Of a DNA stretch of 64,000 nucleotides, positions 24,539-36,127 are shown one piece after another. The notes under the pieces were generated by a model that worked only from the letters and a program-made list of their open reading frames with translations, was not told the DNA's origin and made no database searches. Source of the stretch: Parietaria judaica (lineage: Eukaryota > Streptophyta > Magnoliopsida > Rosales > Urticaceae); the NCBI GenBank assembly GCA_954871525.1, contig OX940865.1:16940606-17004605 (forward strand), given 5' to 3'. A program made the position numbers and the translations under genes. Positions within the stretch are counted from its first letter, which is position 1; each line of letters opens with the position of its first letter.

Positions 24539-25550
24539 ACTTACCATTTTTTCCATCTCGGTTCACCGGATTGATGATTGTCACATTTGAATGCAGTTAG
24601 AATTCCATAATTTAGAGATTTTCGTTGTTACTCTTCCTAAAATTATGTGGCCTGTCACTTTACGTCACACTCAACGGACCATTAATACAACAAAGTCATA
24701 AACAATACTAGTGTTTGCTGTCGATTTTTCGTGATAAATATCAAAGTGTAAAAACTCGATAATCTTAGTGATTCTCCCCTCCAATACATCTAATATAAAT
24801 ATTTATACGTACAATTCCAATGCTGCAAGCTAGCAAGAAAAATGCAATGCATAGGCCAAACTTATTTTGGAAAAGAATTTAAAATGAACAAGATTAAGCT
24901 CTTGGCATTATCGTGTTATAATCTTATCTCTCTCGCCGCCAATATTAAGGATTGATAGAATAATGTATTATAATTCCATTAACTTGTAAATTTCAACTTG
25001 TCGTATACGAACACATTTTCACATGAGAAATTGAGTAACGTTTAGAAGATTTCATTAATTTATTTCTTTGTACAAATGTATCATAACTTTGATACATAAA
25101 CATTAATCAACATGTTTACACTGGCTAAACCCTAAGAGCCAAATTTCGTATGATCAAATTTTAATAATTAAGTACCTACATGTTGATCAAATCTAACAAC
25201 ATAGTCGTATATCCTTAAGAAAAAAATTCAGTTGTTTGCCACAAAATTAATCTGAAAAATTCTGGATTAGAAGCTAATAAAGTAACGGAAAAACTTAATA
25301 AGTACATGTACTTGAAAAGAAAAAATAATATACCATTAAATTTCTATTCATTTGTAAATACTTATGTCACAAACATCTCTAATTTATATAATCCATACAA
25401 AATATTAATCTCAGTTTAAAATATTAATATTATAGTAGATGAATTTAGAAGCTAACTTGTGGGTGCCTATGCATGCAATATGCTTTCTAATTAAAGCTCC
25501 CAGGAATCTAACATTAATATCATTTTGAATTTTGATATAATATATTTAGT
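24539..25550. other. Intergenic, AT-rich; nothing recognised
   Basis: No open frame with coding character, no RNA gene and no clear repeat end was seen. Confidence 0.4.
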
Positions 25551-25858
25551 CCTTCTGTTGTTTTATATAATATGTTGACCTTCGCTATATATATTAGTAT
25601 TGAATTGAGAATAATAGATAGTTTAATATAGATACTTCATTTGATAATGATGAAGTATTTGTCACTTATCCATTTCCTAATTAAATTAGACAAGCTTCAA
25701 AAAATAGTTTACGATTCCATCTTTTTTCAATCAACAATGACACATTAGCTATGAGTACTCATATTCTGAGCCAATTTATTTTATATGATGTTAATTACAG
25801 AACCTCTACAAAATAAGCATATATATTTTAAAATTTAATTTAGAGTCAACGTAAGGAT
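25551..25858. repeat. Local direct duplication, copy 1
   Basis: It pairs with 26285-26638 in the same orientation. Shared blocks are 'gatacttcatttgat', 'tagacaagct', 'ttccatcttttttcaatcaa' and 'acagaacctctacaaa', then 'agagtcaac'. The copies are diverged by substitutions and small insertions. Confidence 0.7.
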
Positions 25859-26040
25859 TAGGGGTGTAAAAAAAACCCCTACAAATACATGTTTAAAACC
25901 GCATCCGGATTAGAACCGCTTAAAAAAATACAGTGTATTAAACTGGGTTAAACCGGAACCGGTTTTTTCAAAACCGCATCTGGATTAAAACTTGTTCCGA
26001 GTTTAGGGGTTAAAAAACCCGGAACCCGGATTACAGGTTA
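25859..26040. mobile_element. hAT MITE left-end fragment
   Basis: It begins TAGGGGTGTAAAAAAAACCC and continues with alternating 'aaccgg', 'aaaccgcat' and 'ggaacccgg' words, as in plant hAT MITEs of this class. No complementary right end (CACCCCTA) was found downstream, so it appears truncated. It sits at the end of duplication copy 1. Confidence 0.45.
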
Positions 26041-26284
26041 CAACCTGCTTTTTAATTTATGTTAGTTTTTTACTATACTTTCTCTTTTTCTTAATAAATT
26101 TTTATCTTCTTTATACCGTTTCATATTTTAATGCTATTTTTCATATTTTTATAGCTTAATACATATTTTTTAGTAAAATATTTAAATCAAAACTATTTGT
26201 GTATTAAAAAATAAGATTTTTCTATTTTATTTTTACTTTTTATTAATTAATATAATACATATAAAATAAAATTCAATCTATATT

Positions 26285-26638
26285 GTCGTTTTGTTGTTTT
26301 GAATAATGAGTTGACCTTATTTGATACTACATATAATTTAGTATAGATTCTTCATTTGATGTGTGTCTGTTAATGATGAAACCATTTCCATATTAAAATA
26401 GACAAGCTAAAGTTCATATTTCGTTACACGAAGCTTAAAAAATAGTTAGCGGTATCATCAAAAAAAAAAAAAAAGTTAACGGTTCCATCTTTTTTCAATC
26501 AACAATGATAAATATTTTTAGCAGTGTGAATACTCATATTGTAAACCAATTTATTTATAAGAAGTTAACTACAGAACCTCTACAAAGTAAATAATTTTTT
26601 TTTCGAAATTTAATAATCTAGAGTCAACCTAAAGATGG
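26285..26638. repeat. Local direct duplication, copy 2
   Basis: The second copy of 25551-25858. It carries an extra A run (26459-26475) and a short inserted segment around 26400-26455. Confidence 0.7.
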
Positions 26639-26639
26639 T

Positions 26640-27900
26640 GCTGCTTAACTTTATAGCATATTACATTCTTGTGTATAACTATATATACAGCGTGTTTTGT
26701 TTTTTTTTTTTTAAAATCAGAATTCGGTTATGAGAAAGTAGCTTTGGGGAAACAAACTGAGGTTTCGTATAGTCTTGAGTTTGACAGATCTATGAGAAAA
26801 CCTAATTTAACTTATTTATACATTATTATTATTTATTCTCATATAATTCTCTTTGGTTAAAAGAACTAATGTGTATTACATTAACCAAGCTTTTGGACCC
26901 TCCCTAATTGGACGTGTTTTTCAATTTTGAACTCCATCCACATCACAGAATGGACTGGTCAGCCCCTTATAGACTAGGAAGATCGGCTCTCCATGGGCCG
27001 ACCGACCTTTCGCAGGGTCTTTCAAAGAGATCGCCGAATACTTTTTTTTTCTTTCAAAAGTGCGAGTCTCATTTCAAATTCAATCACATCTACTCTGAGC
27101 AGTATCCGCTTGTGTTTTGTGTGCCGAGCTAGTCAGCTAGGTCGTCCCCAACAACAATTACGCATTAAATGCCTAATCACGAATTTTTTTTAGAAATTTG
27201 GGAAATTCAATATGATGTAGATATCATCCTTAATATGGTGATCAATTTTCAAGGATTGACATGTCATCATACTTTTTAGAAAACTAAAATTAGTCAATAT
27301 ATCTTTCAAATCTAATATTAGTCAATATATCTTGTTTCCAAAGCGAATCAAACTTATGATTCGTGATATATATGTAGTTATGTAAACCATATCACCTTCA
27401 TCAATTTAATTAACAAATTTATCTCTTAAGAATGTTTAAATTAATTACTCACCGTTACTAAAATTAAAAATAATTACAATAAAATACTTAAAATTCATCG
27501 GTACACTTACGCTATTAAATAATCGGTACACTTACGCTATTAAATATTTGAAGTTATAAATTATATTTTCGATATAAAAAAAATCACGCATGTTTTTGTT
27601 GATATTAAATTTTAAAATAATATCATTTAGAATACTTTGTTTTTCCTTCAATTATCCTTAAGTTAATACCGAATAAAACATTGATACGAAACAAGCAAGC
27701 AAGCAAATAACCACCTCCAACATCAATCACATTAACACGTGTCGTAACGGGTCACAAGCCACGTTTCCCGTGGCTCTATTTGTCTTTAACGTTATAACCA
27801 TACACACTCACCACGAGATAATGCATGAGATCATATACACATATACACACATTTATGTATATAATCCGAGTCCGACAGCTATCAATTCATGTTTATGTGT
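26640..27900. other. Intergenic upstream of the intact phosphatase
   Basis: It contains a GC-richer unassigned piece (26930-27140), the 25-bp tandem repeat (27497-27546) and, nearer the gene, a G-box (acacgtgtc, about 27735) and the small inverted repeat agccacgtttcccgtggct (about 27759-27777). No gene. Confidence 0.4.
27497..27546. repeat. Perfect 25-bp tandem duplication
   Basis: Two identical adjacent units start atcggtacacttacgctatt and end aaata. With no differences between them, the event looks recent. Confidence 0.9.
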
Positions 27901-27903
27901 GTG

Positions 27904-27911
27904 TATATAAA
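27904..27911 (+). promoter_or_regulatory. Putative TATA box of the intact phosphatase
   Basis: TATATAAA lies about 170 bases before the start codon, followed by a pyrimidine-rich leader and a purine-rich (gaa)n stretch right before the ATG. The position suits a leader of about 140 bases. Confidence 0.45.
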
Positions 27912-28082
27912 TCAAACCAAAGGAAAGAAATCATGTGAAGAGGATTTCGAATTTAGTGCCTCTTTTATTAATATTTATTTATTTTTCCCTTCTTCTCTTC
28001 TTCTTTTCTCTCCAAATATAACTGCCGATAAAACCCAGAAAATTAATCATCAAAAGAAGAAGAAGAAGAAGAAGAAGAGAAA

Positions 28083-31000
28083 ATGGGATCGAAATTGAAG
28101 CCTTGGAAATTGTTATTGGCATTAAACTGCGTCGTTTTGTTCATCGGGAATGTCCACTCTTATAACCGTCCACCACCAAGGAAAGATGTCGAAGTTAATC
28201 TCTTTCAAGATGATGATGATGATCACGATGCTTCTCCACAACAGGTGTTCTATATATATACACACTGTATATATATACATAGATATTATGATGATGATTA
28301 TAATCTTGTTTCATTACTTTGATTGTAAGTTTGGTGGTGATGATTATACATATGTGTTGCTTTGCATTGCTATAAACCCTTTTAAATTTTGATCGAATTA
28401 TTATGAAATTATATTATACTAATTATTTAATTTGATAATCACCAAAAAAAAAAAAGATATTCACTGGGAAACGAATAATGGTTGGGAATTGATATGGATG
28501 GTTATTAGTTGGTAGATAAGATTAGATCTATTTAGGGGAAACCATGCACGAAAATATGTTTGGTTGGAATAATTAGCCTAATATATGCGTGTGTTTAATT
28601 TTTTCATATTTATTTGTGTAACCAAAAAAGTATTAAAAAAAATATTTTTTACTGTTTTTAGCACGTAACAGTTCATGACAGTTACCTGTATTAACTGTTG
28701 TGTCTACTGTCAATGATGAGGACAAATATCTCTCCTAATTTGCTCTTATAATAGTATTAAATTATTTCCTAACTTAATTATTCAACATTTATTAGGTGCC
28801 TAATTCCAACTATGTTATAAATTATAATAGCAGTGCGCCGCGCGTTGTTAGGGCAAAAACGATAAAAGCGATAAACAAAATTGAAATCAAGATCAAAATT
28901 ATAGTGGTTCGCTCCCAGATCGATCAGTTTGACTGCTCTGCATCAAACTGAAGTATTTAACTGAAAATTTTGAAAAGAGTATAAATAATCTGAGTTGTAC
29001 ACGTGTAAGAAACATTTACGGAGAAACAAGAGACGGAATCAATCGAAAACTCAAACACAATTTTTGGATATTTTTAATATGCAGGTACACATCTCCATGG
29101 CTGGTGAAGACAAAGTGAGAATAACATGGCTGACAAAGAGCTCGGAAACTGAGGCAAAAGTGGAGTATGGCCTTTCTCCAGGATCAACTCAGTTCAGTGC
29201 AACGGGAACTACCTCTTCCTACAAATATTTGTTCTACCATTCCGGCGCAGTTCACCAAGTTGTTATCGGTCCGCTCAATCCGAACACCGTCTATTACTAC
29301 CGGTGCGGCTCTCCGGCAGCCGGGCAGCGGGAATTCAACTTGAAGACCCCGCCGTCCGGCTTTCCCATCAAGTTCGCTGTCGCCGGTGAGTCCGCTTTTT
29401 CTTGTGTTTTTTTCCCATACCTTAAAGTATTCCTTAGGAAGTTGTGCTGAATAACACAAACACTATAGAGATACATGATATACGTTATTTTTCAGTTAAA
29501 GTAGGCGAAGTTTTGAGATAAAAAAAAACTTATTTAACATCATTTAAACAATTTACTTATGATATACATATATATAACATATAGTCATATGCAAATAAAC
29601 TAGGGCATCTAATTTTTGTAATTAAAGTAAAAAAAAAGAAGCATACATATTACTTATTATAAAATTCATATGTATAACATATAAACTTATTGTATATTAG
29701 TTAATTTTTTTATTATATCCATTATATTTTATTTTTCGTTAAAGTTTTTACCCTCTATATAGTATTTTTATAATATTCATATGTATAACATCATTATTGA
29801 GGAATACAAGTATTTTATCGAATGCTATTCAGGTGATCTAGGGCAAACCGGGTGGACAAAAACGACACTCCAACATATATCCCAGTCAGCATACGACATG
29901 CTAATCCTCCCCGGAGACCTGTCCTACGCCGACCTCTACCAGCCGTCGTGGGACAACTTCGGCCGCCTCGTCGAGCCGCTCGCCAGCCAGCGCCCCTGGA
30001 TGGTGACGCAGGGCAACCACGAGGTCGAGACCATCCCGCTCGTCCACCGCCGCCCCTTCACCGCCTTCAACGCGCGCTGGCCGACGCCACACGCCGAGTG
30101 CGGCTCGCCCTCGAACCTCTTCTACTCCTTTGACACTGCCGGGGTCCACTTCGTCATGCTCGGGTCATACACCGACTTCAGCCCTGGCTCGGACCAGTAC
30201 AAGTGGCTGACAACGGACTTGGGTCGGATCGACCGGGTGAAGACGCCGTGGACAGTGGCGGTGGTCCACGCACCGTGGTACAACTCAAACACGGCACACC
30301 GGGGCGAGAAGGAGGCGGTGGAGATGAAGAAGTCCATGGAAGGGCTGCTCTACGCGGCGAGGGTCGATGTCGTTTTTGCTGGCCATGTGCATGCCTACGA
30401 GCGTTTTGTAAGTCACTTTCCTATCATATTCGTTGTTTTCATTTGCTTCACAAAAAATACTTAAAATAACGGAAAAAGTATTTAAATTATCTAAAAGTAT
30501 ATAGAAATTTATATACATTTTAATTTTAGTGATCTTATATTATATATTATTTAATAAAAAAGCTCATAATCATTTATATACGTTTAATTTATTCTTCTAA
30601 GCCCCAAGATTCTAAAACTATTGGATCGGAAATTGTAATATTTATTTTTTAAAGTGGGATAATCATTTAAATGAAGTCATGAAAAGGTATGTTCTGTCTT
30701 ATTCTTCCGTCCGATTTTTAAAAAAATAAAAAGGTAATCCCACTTTTCTTGATATAGTGGTTTATTAATGTTTCTTACAAAAATTAGACAATTTCTTTTA
30801 ACATCGATATAATTCCCACTATAAAAAGTAAATATAAATTTTAATAGTTAGACTGTAATTTAAATACTACTTTTTTTTTTGTTACCGTTCATATACACAC
30901 ATACATGTGTAAGTGTCGGTGTGTGTATTATATTTATTATATACACACGTAAATTTAGCATGACTTTGTTTTAAATAATACTTTGGCATGCAGAATATTA

Positions 31001-32169
31001 GTTAATTATGCCGACATATATATGTTTTGAATAGTAATTTAAAACAGAACTGAAAATATTTGCACGTCGTAAATATATTATAACATTACTATTACTATAA
31101 TATTATAATGTGTTATTTAGTAATATAATATACGGGGAGACTCAAAATAAGAACCAAAACCCGAATTTAAGGATTTCCTTATTAAGTTCTAAGTTCTAAC
31201 ATAGTAATATTGCTCCTAATTATTAATTCTTTTCAATAAATAAATGTTGTTTATTTTTTATGTGTTAGACTCGCGTGTACAACGATAAAACCGATAAATG
31301 TGGACCGGTTCATATCACCATTGGAGATGGTGGCAACCGTGAAGGCCTTGCAAGCAAGTGAGTGTTATTGTTATCATCAATATATCAATTTATTTTATTA
31401 TTGGAATTTATTTTATATACCTTCTTTTCATCTTAAAAAAATGTACCATTTTAAATATAAAAAAAAACAACAACTAAAGTACTATACTATCCAACTACTA
31501 TTTGACATTACTTCAAAAATTAACTATTAGTAATATTTTGGCTTTCTTTAGAAAATATATGGCATATATTTGTCAAAAGAATAAAATTAGAGGTTTGAAA
31601 AAAATAAACTTATAATAATTATTTAATAAGTGGTAATTATAAGCACTCTTAATTAAAATAATGCAATTTGGGTTCAATCCATTGAGATGCGGAAATTCCG
31701 TATATTTGTCATCTTGCCCGATAGTGTCTTCGAAGTGCAGTTGCTTTTACTGTGATAAAATATCTTGTAATACGAGTACTAGTAATCTGGGCCAGTAGTC
31801 ACTCGTTCAATACTATAATGGAAGAGTTGTTTCTGAAAATACGAGGGGGTGATATTAAAATAAAATATTAAGATTCTATAAAGAAAATTTCTCATATTGT
31901 ACGTTTTTTATTAATTAAGTGATCATAAATTTAATATACCATAATTTTTTCAGCAATAAATTAATGGATATTTCGGAATTGTTAGGTATTTGGATCCAAA
32001 ACCAGATATATCAATGTTCAGAGAAGCAAGCTTCGGGCATGGTCAACTGGAGGTGGTCAACGCCAGCCATGCACGTTGGACGTGGCACCGGAACCAAGAT
32101 GACGTGGCAGTGACACCTGATTCCTTTTGGCTCACAAGTCTTTTTTCTGATCCTTCTTGTAAATTATGA
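28083..32169 (+). CDS. Purple acid phosphatase, intact five-exon gene
   Basis: Exons are 28083-28244, 29085-29385, 29833-30407, 31269-31357 and 31986-32169, all GT-AG and phase-consistent, giving 436 residues. A signal peptide (MGSKLKPWKLLLALNCVVLF...) is followed by an acidic patch (DDDDDHD, about 43-49), the N-terminal fibronectin-like domain with VHISMAG (55-61), then the metallophosphatase domain. The seven metal-ligand residues are present: D156 (GDLG), D183 and Y186 (GDLSYAD), N216 (GNHE), H300 (VVHAPWY), H339 and H341 (GHVHAYERF). Family enzymes hydrolyse phosphate esters in the apoplast or vacuole and often respond to phosphate starvation. Size and structure fit the PAP18/20/21/22 subgroup. 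The 89-nt exon 4 is the same length in the frameshifted paralogue. A SINE lies in intron 4. Confidence 0.94.
31641..31812 (+). mobile_element. tRNA-derived SINE, copy 2 (in phosphatase intron 4)
   Basis: The B box GGTTCAATCC (31671-31680) and the body 'gaaattccgtatatttgtcatctt', 'gatagtgtcttcg', 'atatcttgtaatacgagtac' (shared words, diverged) match copies 1 and 3. The A-box half is degenerate. The copy is inside the intron between exons 4 and 5. Confidence 0.65.
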
Positions 32170-32429
32170 CCAACGACATTAAACGTGGTCGTTTTAATAT
32201 AAATAGGACGCTATATTACAATATATATTTGCCATGTTATTCACGAGGAAGTAGACCTCGTCTATTTCTCTCTCCATATGAATAAAAATATTTTTTAAAT
32301 GAATGTTGAGTGTATTAAAAAAAAATTTAAAAAAATAAACGAATGCAACTTAGAGTAAAAAATTAAAGAATAAATACATTGATAGGATAGTAAAAGAACC
32401 AAAACATAAAAATCAGTCAAAATAAGATT

Positions 32430-33644
32430 CTACAAAGATCGAACCGGGTGTTTAATCGGCGTAGGCCAAGTCGAACACAAAGGGTAGGCTACGAGCTCGT
32501 AACTGATCTCCGTAAACGGGAGCACGGCGATGTACTTGCCCGTTTGCGTCGACATGTTGTACTGCAAAACGTTTGCGTTCTTAATCTGCAAGAAAACGAC
32601 ATCGCAGTCGGCGGGATGCAACGCTAGCGGCTGGACATACCCGCAACAAAATTGCTCACTCAAACGCACGTCGTGCACCAGCGACCAATGGCAAGAATCA
32701 CCTGTCCGTGTCAGCTCCCAGACTTTCAATTTCACGAACTCGATGACGCATAATGCCCGGAGTCGCCCCCGGTAGGCGCCGAGGCGCACAAAGTGTATGG
32801 AGGGCTTTATGCCGGCTTCATCCGGCCGCGGAATTACTTCGTAGGCTTGGTGCCCTTCCGATGTAGGGGCAGAAAGCGTATCGAACGAAACAACCGATTC
32901 CCACCTTGGGTATAGGCCCTCCAACCAGTAGACAAAACCGTCATCGCAAGCAACGAGTTCGCTGGAGCTCCAACCCCATGCTGAAAGTATGAAAGGATAT
33001 CCCATGCGCACATGCGGCGGCTTGGAAACTGTGGCCGTGCCCCACTGCCCGGTCTCGGAAGAGAAACTCGACACCAACATTGGTCCGAATTCGCTGTGAT
33101 GGAGGTCCTCGTAATCACTATAACTCGGGAAGGAGAAGAGCGTCACCTGATAAGAACCGTCAGGACGGCACTTGAGCGCGCACTTCATGAGGTGCGACGC
33201 TATCCCAATGGGAGGCTCGGGGATGTAGGAGCAGTTATTTTTTTGCAATATCGGATTGTAGATGCAGAGCGATAATCTTCCGGTTATGTCGTAGTCCGAA
33301 AGAGAGACGAGCAACACGTCGTCGCATGACGCCCTTATTACCAAGCATAACGACAGCCGGAAATTCAAGTAATAATTTTCGGAAACCAGGTAGTATTTGT
33401 GGAAGATTCTCATGAAAAAAATCATGAGATCGGAAACGGGTTTCTGAAGCAATAGCGCAATTGGCTCAACGTAGAAGTTGGCGTCATCAAGTTTATCAAG
33501 GCGGCCGGTGAACGAACGGATGAATCCGGCGGTGGAGACGATAGAAAACCAGCGCTTGCACACGGCTCCGCATCGCACTGCTTCCCGGCAGTCCGGGAGA
33601 CGAATAAAAACCTCTGTCCATAAATCGTCACAAAGAGAACCCAT
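32430..33644 (-). CDS. F-box protein, single exon
   Basis: A protein of 404 residues, starting MGSLCDDLWTEVFIRLPDCR. An F-box of about 45 residues lies at the N-terminus (LWTEVFIRLPDC.EAV..CGAVCKRWFSIVSTAGFIRSF). The rest resembles an F-box-associated domain of beta-strand repeats (for example 'SYIPEPPIG', 'VSFDTLSAPTSEGHQAYEVI', 'LKVWELTRTGDSCHWSLVHDV', 'LPFTEISYELVAYPLCSTW'). Such proteins are substrate receptors of SCF ubiquitin ligases through SKP1/ASK binding; the substrate is unknown. No transmembrane part is seen and the frame is uninterrupted. A TTG seven codons upstream extends the open frame, but the ATG is the sensible start. The gene is tail-to-tail with the phosphatase, whose stop codon lies 260 bases away. 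Confidence 0.88.
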   Translation of the reverse strand: MGSLCDDLWTEVFIRLPDCREAVRCGAVCKRWFSIVSTAGFIRSFTGRLDKLDDANFYVEPIALLLQKPVSDLMIFFMRIFHKYYLVSENYYLNFRLSLCLVIRASCDDVLLVSLSDYDITGRLSLCIYNPILQKNNCSYIPEPPIGIASHLMKCALKCRPDGSYQVTLFSFPSYSDYEDLHHSEFGPMLVSSFSSETGQWGTATVSKPPHVRMGYPFILSAWGWSSSELVACDDGFVYWLEGLYPRWESVVSFDTLSAPTSEGHQAYEVIPRPDEAGIKPSIHFVRLGAYRGRLRALCVIEFVKLKVWELTRTGDSCHWSLVHDVRLSEQFCCGYVQPLALHPADCDVVFLQIKNANVLQYNMSTQTGKYIAVLPFTEISYELVAYPLCSTWPTPIKHPVRSL

Positions 33645-34081
33645 GACGCTGACTGTATATGGCAAGAACCCTACATGTATTTAATAGAAGGATGAGAAGA
33701 ATATAATCGATCAATATATCATCGATTATCAGTTTGATGATACCAAAGATATTTAAACTTAAACAATAAGAAGTATTACCTTGTCGTGGCTTTCGATTAA
33801 TGCTAATTAATTTGGATGGAACTTGCTTCCCGTCTTGATGATTTGACGAGTAACAGAGATAAAAATAAGTAATGACGAAAGCGTTACTCGATTATTATTT
33901 TGATTAATGACAGGGATTAAATATATAATGACAGGGAACCATATTATATCGTTTGGTTTATATCCTAAATCTTGATATACATTAGCGAGTTTCGCTTTTT
34001 GAAATCCTTGCTTCGTTTTTTTTTTCCACATAGGTTTGATACTATGGTATGGACTTTTCTAGATGAATATAATTATAAATA
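33645..34081. other. F-box gene upstream region
   Basis: It presumably holds the promoter and leader of the minus-strand F-box gene. No other gene seen. Confidence 0.4.
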
Positions 34082-34877
34082 GGGTTAATTGCGTCACTAA
34101 TGCACAACCTTTGGTCAAGAGGGGTTTTAGGTCCCCAACTTTTCAAAATGTGGGCAAAAATACACAACTTTTGTTGAATGTAAAATCCGCCGGTCCTTCC
34201 GTTAGGGATGTTAACTTCTGTTGATGTGGCATCGTTAAACTGGCAAATGGATTGTCAATTTGTAATATTAACTACATAACCTAATTAATAAGAATAAATT
34301 TAAATATTTTAATTATGATTCAAAAAATAAATGAAAATTTTAAATTAACGAGCAATACTTATTTAACGCTTAGTTCTTATTTTTGAACTCGTGCTTCAAT
34401 ATTATTCACATTTGTTACTATGTCATTTTTTAAATTACAGTTGTTTTTAATAATCAACCGTTTTTTTCAAAATTCTAGTCGTTTCTAATAAACTGTCGTT
34501 ATGTAATCTTTGCAAATTTTGTCGTGTTTAATAATCCGTCGTTTTTCAAAAAAATTACTCATGTTTGACGAAGAGCCTGTTAGATTTTTAGGGGGGGTAA
34601 AAATTATTTATTTAATTTAAAGTATTATTTTTTTTAATCATACTTAAATATATAATTTAATTTATTCTTATTAATTAAACTACACAATTAATATTACCAA
34701 TTGGCAGTCCATTTGTCAGTTTAACGATGCCACATCAGCGGAATTTAACATCCCTAACGGAAGGACCAACGAATTTTACATTTAACAAAGGTTGTGTATT
34801 TTTTCCCACACTTGGAAAGGTTGGGGACCTAAAACCCCTCTTGACCAAAGGTTGTGCATTATTGCCGCAATTAACTC
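34082..34877. mobile_element. Mutator-like long-TIR foldback element A
   Basis: The 796-bp element has inverted arms of about 200 bp: 34082-34290 and 34680-34877. The ends are GGGTTAATTGCGTCACTAAT and the complement GAGTTAATTGCGGCAATAAT. The arms share 'tgcacaacctttggtcaaga', 'ggggttttaggtccccaac', 'tccttccgttagggatgtta' and 'gatgtggcatcgttaaactg'. The flanking 9-mers ttataaata and atataaata match at 8 of 9, fitting a Mutator 9-bp duplication. The AT-rich centre has no transposase. Confidence 0.82.
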
Positions 34878-35115
34878 ATATAAATATGTGATTACACAAT
34901 TTTTAAAATTTTGCAATCTTATGCGGAAACAGTACCAATCTTTAGATTTTGAGTATTTTGATCTATGAAAGATGAATATATTTATAAATTTTGTGAGTTT
35001 GAGTATTTTATTTTCGAATTTCTCAATTTATTGAAGTTTTCACTCTCTATCGACAAAATATACAAAGTTTCAAATTTAGAGATTTTGTGGTACGTTTTTA
35101 CTTTGCTAGATATTA

Positions 35116-35176
<61 letters not shown>

Positions 35177-35180
35177 TTTT
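35116..35180. repeat. ATT microsatellite: LINE 3' tail
   Basis: About 20 ATT/TTA units lie directly after the LINE's 3' UTR on the minus strand (A run, then AAT repeats). A simple-repeat tail of this kind is typical of plant LINE 3' ends. Confidence 0.8.
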
Positions 35181-35660
35181 GGAAAATAGCCGAAGAACAC
35201 TCACATAGTGTCTCTGTCTCGAGTTTATTCATAGAGCCCTCACGTATGGCGGAGGAAAACCGTGGTTACAACGAAATGTATGTGGAGCTAACAACTATTT
35301 AGCATTGAAAGCATCCCCAATAACAAGACAATCACAATAAACAAAATGGTAAGAACCGATAACGAAACATCAACATTATACTTACCTAATATACGCAACG
35401 TTCATTTTGTCTAATCTAAACAAACCTTTAATATTTCTAGGAAGCTCATTAGAATCTATGAAAAGCTCATCCCTATTATCCGCTCCCAAACGAACCAACG
35501 CATTTCCACTTGATTCCCTTCTCTATAAAGGTGATGTATCGAGTAATTTGAGCCCTTATTTAATTGTTCCCAAAAATCCCAAAGATACCAAACATTGCAA
35601 ATACCAGAAGTAAGCCAGGCTACCACAATTCTAGAGTCACATTCAATGTCAATATACTTA

Positions 35661-36127
35661 GGGATAATAGCGGCATAAGTCCTCAACCTTTACTCAACTG
35701 GGGCGGCATAGCCCCAACCTCATTTAATAGCGGTATAAGTACCAAAAGATGATCTCCGTCCATATTTGACTAACAGAAGTAGTCAACGTTTGCGTGGTCA
35801 GCTTCTCGTCAACGTGGACGCCACATAGTCCGACATGTCACCATACATGTCATCCTCGCGTCATCAAATTTAATGCAAAATTAATTGAATCCCTCCATCA
35901 CCCTTAATTTTGCATTAAATATGATGACACGAGGATGACGTGTATGGTGACATGTCGGATTACGTGGCGTCCACGTTGACGAGAAGCTGACCGCGCAAAC
36001 GTTGACTACTTCCGTTAGTCAAATATGGACGAAAATCATCTTTTGGTACTTATACCGCTATTAAATGGGGTTGGGGCTATGCCGACCCAGTTAAGTAAAA
36101 GTTGAGGACTTATGCCGCTATTATCTC
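35661..36127. mobile_element. Mutator-like foldback element B, inside the LINE RNase H
   Basis: The 467-bp element is nearly all inverted repeat: arms of about 220 bp meet at 'atttaatgcaaaatta' / 'taattttgcattaaat' around a loop of some 22 bases. The ends are GGGATAATAGCGGCATAAGT and the complement GAGATAATAGCGGCATAAGT. A perfect 9-bp target duplication, atatactta, flanks it (35652-35660 and 36128-36136). It cuts RNase H between GYKY and IDIECDSR. A transcript would fold into a long hairpin, a likely small-RNA source. No coding. Confidence 0.92.

Noticed and set aside
29781..30133. Extra frames around phosphatase exon 3
   Set aside because: They are shadows or read-through into introns; the spliced phosphatase explains the region.
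35087..35302. Frames with poly-Ile, poly-Leu or poly-Asn
   Set aside because: They translate the ATT tail of the LINE.
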